A DNA stretch of 64,000 nucleotides from Clostridiales bacterium UBA1206 (GTDB lineage Bacteria > Bacillota > Clostridia > Oscillospirales > CAG-382): assembly GCA_002310055.1 (NCBI GenBank), contig DBXS01000033.1, forward strand, positions 10,445 to 74,444. Reading direction: 5' to 3'. Positions 45,498 through 54,443 of the stretch are shown piece after piece. The first letter of the stretch is position 1. Each line of letters starts with the position of its first letter. Under the pieces are notes generated by a model. The model was not told where the DNA came from and ran no database searches. It saw nothing but the letters and a program-made list of their open reading frames with translations. The translations under genes were made by a program, and so were the position numbers.

Positions 45498-45914
45498 ATG
45501 GTTTATATTGGAATAGATTTCGGCGACAGACGCGTCGGTATCGCCCGCAGCGACGGCGTGCTCGCCACCGCCGTCTGTACGGTAAAAGTCAGCGGGCTTG
45601 CCGACGCCGTGAAAAAATGCGCCGAAAAGATAAAAGAGCTCGGCGGCGAAGCCGTGGTGATAGGCCTCCCCCGGAATATGGATTCCACCGAAGGCTTCCG
45701 CGCCGAACGCACCCGCCGTTTCGGCGAAGCGCTCGCGCTTTCCACGGGGATCTCGCCCGAGTATTTCGACGAACGGCTCACGACCGTGCGCGCCCACGCG
45801 TTTATGAACGACGCCGACCTGGCGCCGAAACGCAAAAAGGGAATGGTCGATTCGCTTTCGGCCGAGATAATTTTGCAGGATTATCTCGATTCGCTCAAGA
45901 ACAGGCAAATATAA
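45498..45914 (+). CDS. ruvX: Holliday-junction resolvase-like nuclease RuvX (YqgF)
   Basis: A 138-residue RNase H-fold protein. It shows the GIDFGDRRVGIARSD strand with the first acidic residue at about 7, VVIGLPRNMDST at mid, FDERLTT, and the C-terminal D-S-L-S-A-E-I-I-L-Q-D-Y-L. It is linked to Holliday junction cleavage and 16S rRNA processing. An in-frame opening reaches 45207, but GAGG is before the ATG at 45498 and family N-termini start there, so the extension is rejected. It has no alaX-ruvX operon partners here. Confidence 0.93.
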   Translation: MVYIGIDFGDRRVGIARSDGVLATAVCTVKVSGLADAVKKCAEKIKELGGEAVVIGLPRNMDSTEGFRAERTRRFGEALALSTGISPEYFDERLTTVRAHAFMNDADLAPKRKKGMVDSLSAEIILQDYLDSLKNRQI

Positions 45915-45925
45915 GAATAAAAAGT

Positions 45926-45966
45926 ATCCCGCGCAAGACGTATGAAGTCCTGCGCGGGATTTTGCT
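45926..45966. terminator. Bidirectional terminator after ruvX
   Basis: A 10-bp stem ATCCCGCGCA / TGCGCGGGAT (45926-45935 with 45951-45960) with T-rich flank after it. On the minus strand TTTTTATTCT follows for the lipoprotein gene. Confidence 0.82.
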
Positions 45967-45977
45967 TTTTGTTTCGT

Positions 45978-46964
45978 TTATTTGTTTCCCACTTCGCTGC
46001 CGCCCCATTCGACCACGGTGAAGCCGTGACGTTCGGGCGCGGAAAACTCCTGCGGCGGGATATCGACCGGTTCGTCGAGCGGCGTAAACGCCATAAAGAC
46101 TCTTATGCAGGTATCGGGTTCGGGCGTCACGCACAGCACGGCGTTTTCGGTGTAGGCGTTTGTCTGGAACGATATGAGGTTGTATTCGTTATCCTGCATC
46201 AACGGCAGCCAGTAGATAATGAACTCGTTCGCCTCGCGCGCGGAAAGCCCAAGCTTCGGCAGCGTTTCCGCAAGGAACGCCGCGGTGTCTTTCCCCGCCA
46301 CGCACGCTCCGCGTGTGAAATCGAATACGGCGCCGTATCCAACGCCCTCCCAGTAAAGGGCATAGTATTCGCTTCCGTCGGGGAACACTAGCGTGCCGTC
46401 GGGCTTGGCAACAAAGTTTTCCCAGCCGTTTTCGCCGTATTCGGGGTAGGTACAGGTCAGCTTTCCGTTAAGCATGAGTTTTACCGAACAGACCGTTTCT
46501 TCGGCGGGATACAGGTAGATAATGGGTTTGTCCATTACCGGCTCGCCTGCCTCGTAATTCGATCTTCTCGCGCTGACGACTTCTTTTATGACGAATTTGC
46601 ACGTTATTTGATATGCGTTTTCTCTGGTGCCGTAGTCAAAGACTCTTTCTTCGGCGATACAGTATCTGCCGTAAAACTCTATGCGCGCGGTATCGAACTC
46701 ATTGAACCCCGTAACGCCTTCGACGAACACGTCGTCGCCGACTGTGCCGTTTTCGTCCGAACTCCTAACGTAAAGGTACGTCACGTACAGTGTGCCCGGA
46801 TCCAATTCCACGCCTTCTCTCAGGCATATATAGTTTTCGGGCACCGGATTCGTCACGGGTTTCGACGGAACGTCGTTCCCGCACGAAACGAGCAGTAAAG
46901 AAAAAACGAGTGCTGTCATTAGTATCGCCACCGCAAAAGCGGCTGTCTTGCTGCGATTTGTCAT
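45978..46964 (-). CDS. Lipoprotein of an uncharacterised YLYP-domain family
   Basis: A 328-residue predicted lipoprotein. The signal peptide at about 1-27 ends in the lipobox LLVSC, so Cys-27 is acylated. The body has a block starting DKPIIYLYPAEE at about 145, followed by LTCTYPEYGENGW and YYALYWEG. This is a recurrent pattern in bacterial proteins of unknown function. AAAGGAG lies 8 nt before the ATG at 46964. A longer in-frame start at 47114 is rejected. A 23-bp direct repeat lies 26 bp upstream of the start. Confidence 0.75.
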   Translation of the reverse strand: MTNRSKTAAFAVAILMTALVFSLLLVSCGNDVPSKPVTNPVPENYICLREGVELDPGTLYVTYLYVRSSDENGTVGDDVFVEGVTGFNEFDTARIEFYGRYCIAEERVFDYGTRENAYQITCKFVIKEVVSARRSNYEAGEPVMDKPIIYLYPAEETVCSVKLMLNGKLTCTYPEYGENGWENFVAKPDGTLVFPDGSEYYALYWEGVGYGAVFDFTRGACVAGKDTAAFLAETLPKLGLSAREANEFIIYWLPLMQDNEYNLISFQTNAYTENAVLCVTPEPDTCIRVFMAFTPLDEPVDIPPQEFSAPERHGFTVVEWGGSEVGNK

Positions 46965-46989
46965 AGCGGTATTCTCCTTTCGCTTTCTG

Positions 46990-47012
46990 TGGATTGGTTG
47001 CTTTTTTGTAAG
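46990..47012. repeat. 23-bp direct repeat, copy 1
   Basis: The motif begins TGGATTGGTTGC and ends TTTTTTGTAAG. It is identical to the copy at 47552-47574, 562 bp away. Both copies lie just upstream (on the minus strand) of a lipoprotein start. Confidence 0.95.
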
Positions 47013-47103
47013 GTGGATGAAATCTTCCGTCGCGGTGTGGTGTACTGAACGCCGCCCGAAGTGTTTCAGTATCAAAAAATACATAGAACTGAGCACTGCC
47101 TTA

Positions 47104-47529
47104 TCATTCGCCAAACCATATTCTTACAACTGCACCATTTCTTTTATCAATTGCAATAGTGCAATCGTAACCTATGACGCCATTTTCATATGCATCACTA
47201 TCCCAAAATGTTACTATCCATATGCCATCTTCTTCATCATAAAACACGCGCTGTGGGGTAAATTGGCTTGCAGTTTTGCTTTTCTCCATTCCTTCAAAAA
47301 CAGACACGGCAATATTCAGCGCGACTGTTTGACTTGGAACAACATCTCCGTAATATGTTCCCGTGGGATCGTTCCAATTCTTGTTGTCGTAAATACCGGT
47401 TTCATATTCTATCAGTTCATAAGACTCCATTTCAAAAATACTTTCGTCACTATCGTCGTTTCTGCTACATGAAATATTTGAACATATCAAAATGATAATC
47501 ATACCAAATAAAAGAATTGATTTTTTCAT
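47104..47529 (-). CDS. Small NTF2-fold immunity-like lipoprotein
   Basis: A 141-residue predicted lipoprotein: a signal peptide ending in ISCS with the lipobox Cys at about residue 21, then a short Asp/Ser-rich linker. The domain starts VVPSQTVALNIAV and has DGIWIVTFW, TIAIDKRNGAVVRIWFGE, which recalls NTF2-like immunity proteins that bind toxins. The nearby sequence is clearly AT-richer than its neighbours (for example ATA, TTT and AAA codons), suggesting transfer. AGGAGG lies before the ATG. Its own promoter is at 47614-47642, with a hairpin leader between. Confidence 0.7.
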   Translation of the reverse strand: MKKSILLFGMIIILICSNISCSRNDDSDESIFEMESYELIEYETGIYDNKNWNDPTGTYYGDVVPSQTVALNIAVSVFEGMEKSKTASQFTPQRVFYDEEDGIWIVTFWDSDAYENGVIGYDCTIAIDKRNGAVVRIWFGE

Positions 47530-47551
47530 ATTTCATAACCTCCTCGTATTA

Positions 47552-47574
47552 TGGATTGGTTGCTTTTTTGTAAG
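47552..47574. repeat. 23-bp direct repeat, copy 2
   Basis: It is identical to the copy at 46990-47012. The two copies delimit a 562-bp unit with the NTF2-like lipoprotein gene. Copy 2 also overlaps the first arm of an inverted repeat at 47571-47581. Confidence 0.95.
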
Positions 47575-47637
47575 AGGGTAATGCGGCAACCGTATGCATT
47601 ACCGATAATGCATATGATACCACTTTTTACCCTCTTA
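47571..47637 (-). promoter_or_regulatory. Nested inverted repeats in the leader of the NTF2-like lipoprotein gene
   Basis: Outer arms TAAGAGGGTAA (47571-47581) and TTACCCTCTTA (47627-47637). Inside, TATGCATTA/TAATGCATA (47593-47601 with 47606-47614) and an alternative stem GGTAATGC/GCATTACC (47577-47584 with 47596-47603) share bases and cannot both form. This suggests a leader that can switch, but no T-run terminator follows. Confidence 0.75.
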
Positions 47638-47642
47638 TACAA
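47614..47642 (-). promoter_or_regulatory. Sigma-A type promoter for the NTF2-like lipoprotein gene
   Basis: On the minus strand TTGTAT (47637-47642), 17-bp spacer, TATCAT (47614-47619). The start would be near 47607, about 78 nt before the ATG at 47529. Confidence 0.65.
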
Positions 47643-47714
47643 TTCCGTACCAGTCCATCTGTATGATAATACTGCCGAAAAGCCGAAAAGCGGACAAAAA
47701 ACAACCGTATTTTT

Positions 47715-49007
47715 TCAAGTTTCTTCTTCGGTGTCGCTTACTATGGCGACGTATTCTTCGCATATGCGGCGGTAGGTTAGCAGAAATACCGCGATGAACG
47801 CGACAGAAAGCAGTATCCTGGGCAAAAGCAGCCACGGGTAAAGAACGGGCATCGCAAAAGCGGCTATGTTCATAAGGGCGTATGCGGTATATAAGATCTC
47901 GGCGTACACGAGCGGTTTGAGCGAAGTTTTTTCGCAGCCGAAATCGAAGTGCAATTCGCGCAGCGAATAGCACAGGCGCCGCACGAACAGCACGGAACAT
48001 ACGGCGAACGCCGCGCCCGACGCCGCAAGTACCGCGCTTTCGGTCAACGTACCTACCGTGTCGGTGCTGCCGAACAGTATAAAGCAAACATCCAGCGCCA
48101 GCCCCGTCGCCGCGGCGCACAGCGCGTAAGGCGCAAGCGCCTTTTTAAGCACGCGCTTGGCGCGGATGATCGCGTACGCCGATATGAGCGCTCCTAGAAA
48201 AGCGGGCAGTACGGGGACGCGTTCGAACCGCACGTCTAACGCGAAAGCCGCGATCCCCACGATCGCGAACACATAGGAAACGCTGAGCTTTTTATCGATG
48301 CTCTCGCTCGAACTGCCGGTCACGTATTCGGCGGCTTTAGTCGCCGCAGCGACGAATGCTGCGTCTTTGCGCACCGCGCCGAAATAGCGGCAGATCTCTA
48401 TATACCACCACACGCCGAGTATGATCGTGATCAGAATGAACAGCGCGGTTGCGTACGGCTTGTAGCTTGCGATATCATTGTAAAGCGGGATATCGTCCAC
48501 GTCGATGAGGTCCGAAAACAGCACTTTCTGCACCAGAAGCACCGCCGCCTCGGGTATCACGCCCAGCGCCACTTTCACTATAAGGAACAGAAGCGTAAGA
48601 AATCTGGCGTTGTTGAGCCGCCCCAGCGCCTCGTAGCCGTCGTAGCGTTCGAGCAGATACTCTGTCCCGCCGAAAAGGTCAGAAGCGAACCTGATGACGA
48701 GCAGTATCTCCGCCACGCCGAAGCTGAAAGTCAGAAGCAGCCGCATGCTGTCGTCCGACCCGAGCGAAAGCACGAACGCTGCCGCGCGCGCGAACGAAAG
48801 CAGCCCCAGATACGCCGAATATTTCATCGCCGATTCCATACGGTATTCCAGCTTCGCAAGGTCGCTCACGGCGTAGCAGATCAGCGCGTATCCTATAAAA
48901 TCGGGCAGGATATCGAGCATGGCGAAATAGGGGTTGATAAGGAAAAACAACCCTATAAACAAAAGCGGCGAACGTATTCTGTTTTTGGTCGCGGCAGCGT
49001 CGTTCAT
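47715..49007 (-). CDS. Multi-pass membrane protein of unknown function
   Basis: A 430-residue protein I do not recognise. It has about 10 to 12 hydrophobic helices, beginning after a short cytoplasmic N-terminus (residues 1-15). A hydrophilic, acidic linker of Ser, Glu, Lys at about 215-240 splits it in two. The second half ends with an acidic EEET tail. No motif of a known transporter is visible. It starts 4 nt after the stop of another membrane protein gene, which in turn starts 3 nt after secA, so all three are probably one transcript. Confidence 0.75.
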   Translation of the reverse strand: MNDAAATKNRIRSPLLFIGLFFLINPYFAMLDILPDFIGYALICYAVSDLAKLEYRMESAMKYSAYLGLLSFARAAAFVLSLGSDDSMRLLLTFSFGVAEILLVIRFASDLFGGTEYLLERYDGYEALGRLNNARFLTLLFLIVKVALGVIPEAAVLLVQKVLFSDLIDVDDIPLYNDIASYKPYATALFILITIILGVWWYIEICRYFGAVRKDAAFVAAATKAAEYVTGSSSESIDKKLSVSYVFAIVGIAAFALDVRFERVPVLPAFLGALISAYAIIRAKRVLKKALAPYALCAAATGLALDVCFILFGSTDTVGTLTESAVLAASGAAFAVCSVLFVRRLCYSLRELHFDFGCEKTSLKPLVYAEILYTAYALMNIAAFAMPVLYPWLLLPRILLSVAFIAVFLLTYRRICEEYVAIVSDTEEET

Positions 49008-49011
49008 AAAC

Positions 49012-49626
49012 TCATTCCTTTTCGCGCTTGCGGCGTTTCTGTTCCTCTTTTTCGGCTATGCGGCGCATGGTCTCTTCGTCTTTTTCCATTTGCGAAGCCG
49101 TGGTTATCTTGGTATAACAGCCGTACAGGAACCACAGGTTGGTGAATCCTATAAGGTATTTCATGATTATCGTCACGTTGCCCACTATCTGCGCGAACTC
49201 CGAACCGGTCGCCCCGCCTTTTACCAGATACGCCGAAATTATGCACAGCGCGTAATAGAATTCGGTAAAAGCCAGCCACGCCAGCGCGTTCATGGCTATC
49301 TTCATATCGCCGCCTTCGAGCGCGATATCGCGAACCGAAAGCAGATAGATCAGGTGTATGCAGGCGCCCAGCAGGATATACGCCAGATGTAGCGCGAAAT
49401 ACAGTCCGCCGGTCTTATCCAGCGTTATGACCTTCGCCAGGTCCAGCAGTTCGCATACCGAATACAGCGTGCAAACGGCGCAGAGCGCGCATGAAGCGAA
49501 AAAGCTTTTGCGCACCTTGCCCAGCTTGAAAAAGCCCCACGCCAGAAGCGGCCAGCCTATAACGCCCGCGTAGAAAGAATCGAATATTATGAGCAGATAT
49601 CCGAGCACGCACAGACCGAATCCCAT
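49012..49626 (-). CDS. Membrane protein of unknown function
   Basis: A 204-residue hydrophobic protein with five to six probable helices and a C-terminal highly charged coiled-coil-like region (about 170-204, many Lys, Arg and Glu). I find no family motif. It starts 3 nt after the secA stop and runs into the next membrane protein gene 4 nt later. It might be linked to the larger membrane protein, but this is by position only. Confidence 0.75.
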   Translation of the reverse strand: MGFGLCVLGYLLIIFDSFYAGVIGWPLLAWGFFKLGKVRKSFFASCALCAVCTLYSVCELLDLAKVITLDKTGGLYFALHLAYILLGACIHLIYLLSVRDIALEGGDMKIAMNALAWLAFTEFYYALCIISAYLVKGGATGSEFAQIVGNVTIIMKYLIGFTNLWFLYGCYTKITTASQMEKDEETMRRIAEKEEQKRRKREKE

Positions 49627-49629
49627 AAA

Positions 49630-52377
49630 TCAGCCGTTTCCTTTCATATCCTTTGCCATACAGCACTTTTTGTATTTGAGCCCGCTGCCGCAGGGGCAGG
49701 GATCGTTGGGCCCCACTTTTTTGCGTTTCACCGCGGTGACGGTGACTTTTTTGTCGCCTCCGCCCGCATTCATATTGTCGGCGGCGGTGAGCACCTTCTT
49801 GCGTTCCATCGTGCGCCGCGGCGCCACGGTAAGCAGCATACGGACGGTGTCGGTGCGGATGTCGTGGATCATATCGTCGAACATCTGCGAACCGAATATC
49901 TTGAATTCCTTCACCGGGTCGCGCTGAGCGTAGGCGTTCAGCCCCACGCCGGTCTCAAGGTCGTCCATCGCGTCTATGTGGTCCATCCACTTGCGGTCGA
50001 CGTTTTCAAGCAGTATTATGCGCTCTATCTCGCGGAACCGTTCGGGCGTGAATACCGCCTCCTGCGCGGCGTAGCGCTTTTCGGCGCGGGTAATCAGCGT
50101 GTCGCGTATCGATTCTGCGGTTATTTTATCCATATCGTCGGGCGTGTAGACAAAGTCGTCCTTGCCGCAGAGTATGCCTAAGAAATACGCCCGCAGTCCG
50201 TCGTAGTTCCATTCGTCGGGGACGTCGGAAGCGCAGTATTCCGCCACGGCGCCGTCTATGTAATCCTCGACCATCTTCCAGATCATCGATTTCAGATCCT
50301 TGCCGTCGAGCACGTCGCGGCGCTGAGCGTAGATCAGCTCGCGCTGCTGGTTCATAACGTCGTCGTATTCAATAACGCGCTTGCGGCGTTCGAAGTTCAT
50401 ACCTTCAAGCCGTTTCTGCGCCGATTCTATGGAATTGGAAAGCAGTTTGGCGTTTATGGGCTGGTCTTCGGGAAGTCCCAGCACCGACACCACGCCCAGC
50501 ATTTTGTCCGAACCGAACAGGCGCATAAGGTCGTCCTGCATCGAAAGGTAGAACCGGCTTTCGCCCGGATCGCCCTGACGTCCGGAACGGCCGCGCAGCT
50601 GGTTGTCTATGCGGCGGCTTTCGTGGCGCTCGGTGCCGAGTATGAACAGGCCGCCCGCCTCGCGGACTTTGTCCGCCTCGGGCGCGATCTCGGCTTCGAA
50701 CTGCTTTTCAAGCTCTCTGAAACGGCGGCGGTATTCGAGTATTTCGGGGTTGTCGGTGTGCGAATACGCCGTCGCCTCGTTTATCTGCCATTCTTCAAAG
50801 CCTTCGTCGCGCAGTGCGGATTTCGCCATGAACTCGGCGTTGCCGCCCAGCTTGATATCGGTGCCGCGCCCCGCCATATTGGTGGAAATCGTCACCGCGC
50901 CGACTTTGCCGGCCTGGGCGATTATCTCGGCTTCTTTTTCGTGGTATTTGGCGTTTAAGACGTTGTGCTTTATGCCTTCTTTTTTGAGCAGCGCCGAGAC
51001 CACTTCGGATTTTTCGACCGACGCGGTGCCGACCAGCACGGGCTGGCCCTTGGCGTGACATTCTTTGATCTGCTCCATTATGGCGCGATATTTGCCGTTT
51101 ATGGTCTTGTATACCACGTCGTTGTAGTCTTTGCGTATCATCGGGCGGTTGGTGGGGATCTCCACCACGTCCAGATTGTATATCTCGCGGAACTCGTTTT
51201 CTTCGGTGAGCGCCGTGCCGGTCATGCCGGAAAGCTTTTTGTAAAGGCGGAAATAGTTCTGGAACGTTATGGTCGCCTGAGTCTTGTTTTCGCGCTCGAC
51301 TTTAACGCCTTCTTTGGCTTCTATCGCCTGATGCAGGCCGTTGGAATAGCGTCTGCCGTACATTATGCGGCCGGTGAACGAATCGACTATCAGCACCTGA
51401 CCGTCCTTGACGATGTAATCCACGTCTTTTTTCATAACGCCATGCGCGCGGATGGCGTTGTTAATGTAGTGCATATACTCCTGATTTTCGGCGTCGCCCA
51501 GGTTTTCAAGTCCAAAGTATTTTTCCGCTTTGGCTATGCCGGATTTTGCGAGCACCGCGGTGTGCGCCTTTTCGTCCACCACGTAATCCGCGCCGTAATC
51601 GTCGGCACCCTGCTTTTCGTCTATCTCTTTTATGCGGAAACAGCTCATCCTGCGCACGAGCTCGTCGGTCTTTTCGTAAAGCGGATCCGATTCGCTGCCG
51701 GCGCCGGATATTATGAGCGGCGTGCGCGCTTCGTCTATGAGTATGGAGTCCACCTCGTCCACTATGGCAAAGACGTGTCCGCGCTGGACCACGCGCTCTT
51801 TGTATATCGCCATATTGTCGCGCAGGTAATCGAACCCCATTTCGTTGTTGGTGCCGTAGGTGATGTCGGCGGCGTAGGCGGCTTTGCGCTCCTCGTTCTT
51901 CATCCCGTTTACGATGAGCCCGACCGAAAGCCCGAGAAAGTTGTAAAGCTTGCCCATCCATTCGCTGTCGCGCTTGGCGAGATAGTCGTTCACCGTGACT
52001 ATATGCACGCCGCTGCCGTCAAGAGCGTTGAGATACGCGGGCAGGGTGGCGACCTGCGTTTTGCCTTCGCCGGTCTTCATTTCGGCTATACGCCCCTGAT
52101 GTATGACTATGCCGCCTATCAGCTGAACGCGGTAATGCCGCGTGCCCAGCACGCGGTCGGCGGTCTCGCGCACGACGGCGAACGCGTCCGGAAGGATATC
52201 GTCCTTTGTCTCGCCCGCCTTCAGACGTCCGCGCAGGATATCGGTCTGCGCGCGCAGCTCGTCGTCTGTCATGGCTTTGTATTTATCGGCGAGCGCCTCT
52301 ATTTTATCCACCACGGGCTCTATCTTTTTTATCTGCCTTTCGCTGTAAGTGCCGAAAACTTTTGAAATGAGTGACAT
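49630..52377 (-). CDS. secA: Preprotein translocase ATPase SecA
   Basis: A 915-residue ATPase that drives proteins through SecYEG. It has Walker A MKTGEGKT in NBD1 (about 100-107), [15 protein letters not shown] (DEAD-like box, about 207), the preprotein cross-linking region, and the NBD2 block [10 protein letters not shown] near 507. The helical scaffold follows, and the C-terminus has a SEC-C zinc motif [13 protein letters not shown]. It is transcribed on the minus strand, divergent from trmL. Two membrane-protein genes lie directly after it, a less common neighbour set. Confidence 0.97.
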   Translation of the reverse strand: MSLISKVFGTYSERQIKKIEPVVDKIEALADKYKAMTDDELRAQTDILRGRLKAGETKDDILPDAFAVVRETADRVLGTRHYRVQLIGGIVIHQGRIAEMKTGEGKTQVATLPAYLNALDGSGVHIVTVNDYLAKRDSEWMGKLYNFLGLSVGLIVNGMKNEERKAAYAADITYGTNNEMGFDYLRDNMAIYKERVVQRGHVFAIVDEVDSILIDEARTPLIISGAGSESDPLYEKTDELVRRMSCFRIKEIDEKQGADDYGADYVVDEKAHTAVLAKSGIAKAEKYFGLENLGDAENQEYMHYINNAIRAHGVMKKDVDYIVKDGQVLIVDSFTGRIMYGRRYSNGLHQAIEAKEGVKVERENKTQATITFQNYFRLYKKLSGMTGTALTEENEFREIYNLDVVEIPTNRPMIRKDYNDVVYKTINGKYRAIMEQIKECHAKGQPVLVGTASVEKSEVVSALLKKEGIKHNVLNAKYHEKEAEIIAQAGKVGAVTISTNMAGRGTDIKLGGNAEFMAKSALRDEGFEEWQINEATAYSHTDNPEILEYRRRFRELEKQFEAEIAPEADKVREAGGLFILGTERHESRRIDNQLRGRSGRQGDPGESRFYLSMQDDLMRLFGSDKMLGVVSVLGLPEDQPINAKLLSNSIESAQKRLEGMNFERRKRVIEYDDVMNQQRELIYAQRRDVLDGKDLKSMIWKMVEDYIDGAVAEYCASDVPDEWNYDGLRAYFLGILCGKDDFVYTPDDMDKITAESIRDTLITRAEKRYAAQEAVFTPERFREIERIILLENVDRKWMDHIDAMDDLETGVGLNAYAQRDPVKEFKIFGSQMFDDMIHDIRTDTVRMLLTVAPRRTMERKKVLTAADNMNAGGGDKKVTVTAVKRKKVGPNDPCPCGSGLKYKKCCMAKDMKGNG

Positions 52378-52508
52378 ATCTGACCTGCCTTTTTTGCGTA
52401 TTTCACGCGCACGCGCGCCATAGTTTTCCTATTTTCCTTTATCATAACATATAAAAAGCAAAAAATACATACTTTTTTGTAAAATAAATCCAAAAACGTA
52501 AAAAAGAA

Positions 52509-52537
52509 TTGAAAAGTGCGCGCGGATATGGTAAAAT
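52509..52537 (+). promoter_or_regulatory. Sigma-A promoter for trmL-mnmE
   Basis: TTGAAA (52509-52514), 17-bp spacer, TAAAAT (52532-52537), 31 bp before the TTG start at 52569. The divergent gap 52378-52568 is AT-rich and has no gene. Confidence 0.8.
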
Positions 52538-52568
52538 ACAATGAAATCATATGGAAAGGTGAACGACC

Positions 52569-53072
52569 TTGGCGGCTTTGAACGTTGTGCTGCTCGAACC
52601 CGAAATACCGCAGAACACCGGGAATATCGCACGCACCTGCGTGGCGACTCATTCCGTCCTGCACCTTATACGACCTTTCGGATTCGAGATAACCGATAAA
52701 AACCTCAAACGCGCGGGACTCGACTACTGGCAGTATCTCGACGTGCGTTACTATGACGATATCGAGCGTTTCCGCGCCCTCAATCCCGGCGCGGTCTGCC
52801 GCTATTTCACCACCAAGGCGCCGACTTGTTATACCGACGCCGAATACCCGGACGGGTGTTATCTTTTCTTCGGCAAAGAGACAAAGGGTCTGCCGGAGGA
52901 ACTGCTTATGCAAAACATAAAAGACTGCGTGCGCATCCCCATGTTCGGCGAGATACGTTCGCTGAACCTGGCAAATTCGGTCGCCGTGGCTGTCTACGAG
53001 GCGCTGCGGAGGAGCGATTTTGCCGGGCTTAAACACGCGGGCAAATTCTCCGCGGGAGGTAACATATTATGA
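52569..53072 (+). CDS. trmL: tRNA (cytidine/uridine-34) 2'-O-methyltransferase TrmL
   Basis: A 167-residue SPOUT methyltransferase. It has NVVLLEPEIPQNTGNIARTC at the N-terminus, LYFFGKETKGLPEEL-like motif 2 (YLFFGKETKGL) and IPMFGEIRSLNLANSVAVAVYE motif 3. It methylates the wobble 2'-OH of tRNA Leu. It starts at TTG 52569 with AAAGGTG before it. It overlaps mnmE by ATGA, which links two enzymes of wobble modification. Confidence 0.94.
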   Translation: MAALNVVLLEPEIPQNTGNIARTCVATHSVLHLIRPFGFEITDKNLKRAGLDYWQYLDVRYYDDIERFRALNPGAVCRYFTTKAPTCYTDAEYPDGCYLFFGKETKGLPEELLMQNIKDCVRIPMFGEIRSLNLANSVAVAVYEALRRSDFAGLKHAGKFSAGGNIL

Positions 53073-54427
53073 ACGGTATCACGGTTGCCGCCGTATCCAC
53101 GCCGCGCGGCAAGGGCGGAGTCGCTTTGGTCCGCGTAAGCGGCGAGAACGCTTTTGAAATAGCGGACCGCGTGTTCGCGCCTTCTTCGGGTAAAAGGATA
53201 ACCGAATACAAACCGAATACCGTGGTGCACGGAGTGTTTTCCGGGCCCGACGGCGCGTTCGACGACGGCATGGCGGTACTTTACGCGTCTCCGCGCTCGT
53301 TCACCGGCGAAGACACCGCCGAGCTTTGCTGTCACGGCGGCGTGCTCGTAACGCAAAAACTGCTTTCGGCGTGCTTTGCGGCGGGCGCCGTCCCCGCGGG
53401 CAGAGGCGAATTCACCCGCCGCGCCTTTATAAACGGCAAGCTTTCGCTTTCCGAAGCCGAAGCCGTAGGCGGACTTATCGACGCCGTTTCCGAAAAACAT
53501 CTGGGCGTTTCGCTCCTTCAGCTGGGCGGCTCGCTCGCGCAGAAGATAGGCGATATCTATTCGCGCCTCGCGCTGCTCGCGGCTTCCGTCTACGCGTATA
53601 TAGATTACCCGGACGAAGATATGACCGACGTCGGCGTGCCCGAGATGAAAGAAAAGCTCAAAAGTATACTCGCCGAACTCGAAGAGCTGCGCAAAACTCG
53701 CAAATACGGCAAAGCCATAAGCGAAGGCGTAAAAGCTGCGATAATCGGCAGGCCCAACACCGGAAAATCCTCGCTGCTCAATCTGCTTGCGGGCGAGGAA
53801 CGCGCCATAGTCACCGAGCTCGAAGGCACCACGCGCGACGTGGTCACCGAAAAGATAACCGCCGGCGGAGTGGTGCTTGACCTTTCCGACACCGCCGGAA
53901 TAAGAGCGAGCGCCGACAGGATCGAAATGCTGGGCGTGGCGCGTTCGCTCGAGCAGATAAACGACGCCGAACTGCTCATACTGGTGCTTGAAAACCGCGT
54001 GTGCGGCGCCGATATGGAAGTCATAGACGCAATAAAAAAAGCCGGCAAGACGGGATCCACGATCGCGCTGCTCAACAAGAGCGACCTTGCAATGTGTGAA
54101 AAGCCGGGGATTTTCAAATACGAAATAGAATTTTCCGCGCTCACGGGCGACGGCAGGGAAGAGCTCATAAACGCCATAGAAACGCTGTGCGGCGCCGGCG
54201 AATGCGGCGACGACGGGGCGATAATAGTTTCGGCGCGTCAGAGCGCCGCGCTCGACAAAGCCGCGCAAAGCGTAAAGGACGCGCTCGTTTCGCTCGAAAA
54301 CTACACTCAGGATATCGCCGGAATGGATATAGAAAACGCGCTCGCCGCGCTGGGCGAGATCGACGGCAGGGCGGTCACCGAAGAAATAGTCGATTCCATC
54401 TTTTCACATTTCTGTGTAGGCAAATAA
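53069..54427 (+). CDS. mnmE: tRNA modification GTPase MnmE
   Basis: A 452-residue GTPase that with MnmG installs the cmnm5 group on wobble uridine 34. An N-terminal formyl-THF-like domain (about 1-120) is followed by helical parts, then the G domain with GRPNTGKSSLLN at about 225, the DTAGIR switch and NKSD. The C-terminal FCVGK gives the usual catalytic Cys (FCIGK-like). It starts at the ATGA overlap with trmL. GGGAGG precedes it. mnmG follows in 16 bp. Confidence 0.96.
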   Translation: MNGITVAAVSTPRGKGGVALVRVSGENAFEIADRVFAPSSGKRITEYKPNTVVHGVFSGPDGAFDDGMAVLYASPRSFTGEDTAELCCHGGVLVTQKLLSACFAAGAVPAGRGEFTRRAFINGKLSLSEAEAVGGLIDAVSEKHLGVSLLQLGGSLAQKIGDIYSRLALLAASVYAYIDYPDEDMTDVGVPEMKEKLKSILAELEELRKTRKYGKAISEGVKAAIIGRPNTGKSSLLNLLAGEERAIVTELEGTTRDVVTEKITAGGVVLDLSDTAGIRASADRIEMLGVARSLEQINDAELLILVLENRVCGADMEVIDAIKKAGKTGSTIALLNKSDLAMCEKPGIFKYEIEFSALTGDGREELINAIETLCGAGECGDDGAIIVSARQSAALDKAAQSVKDALVSLENYTQDIAGMDIENALAALGEIDGRAVTEEIVDSIFSHFCVGK

Positions 54428-54443
54428 GAAGGAAAAAACCATT

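Noticed and set aside
46965..47114. N-terminal extension of the YLYP lipoprotein to 47114
   Set aside because: It runs through the direct repeat and would bury the signal peptide; AAAGGAG is before 46964.
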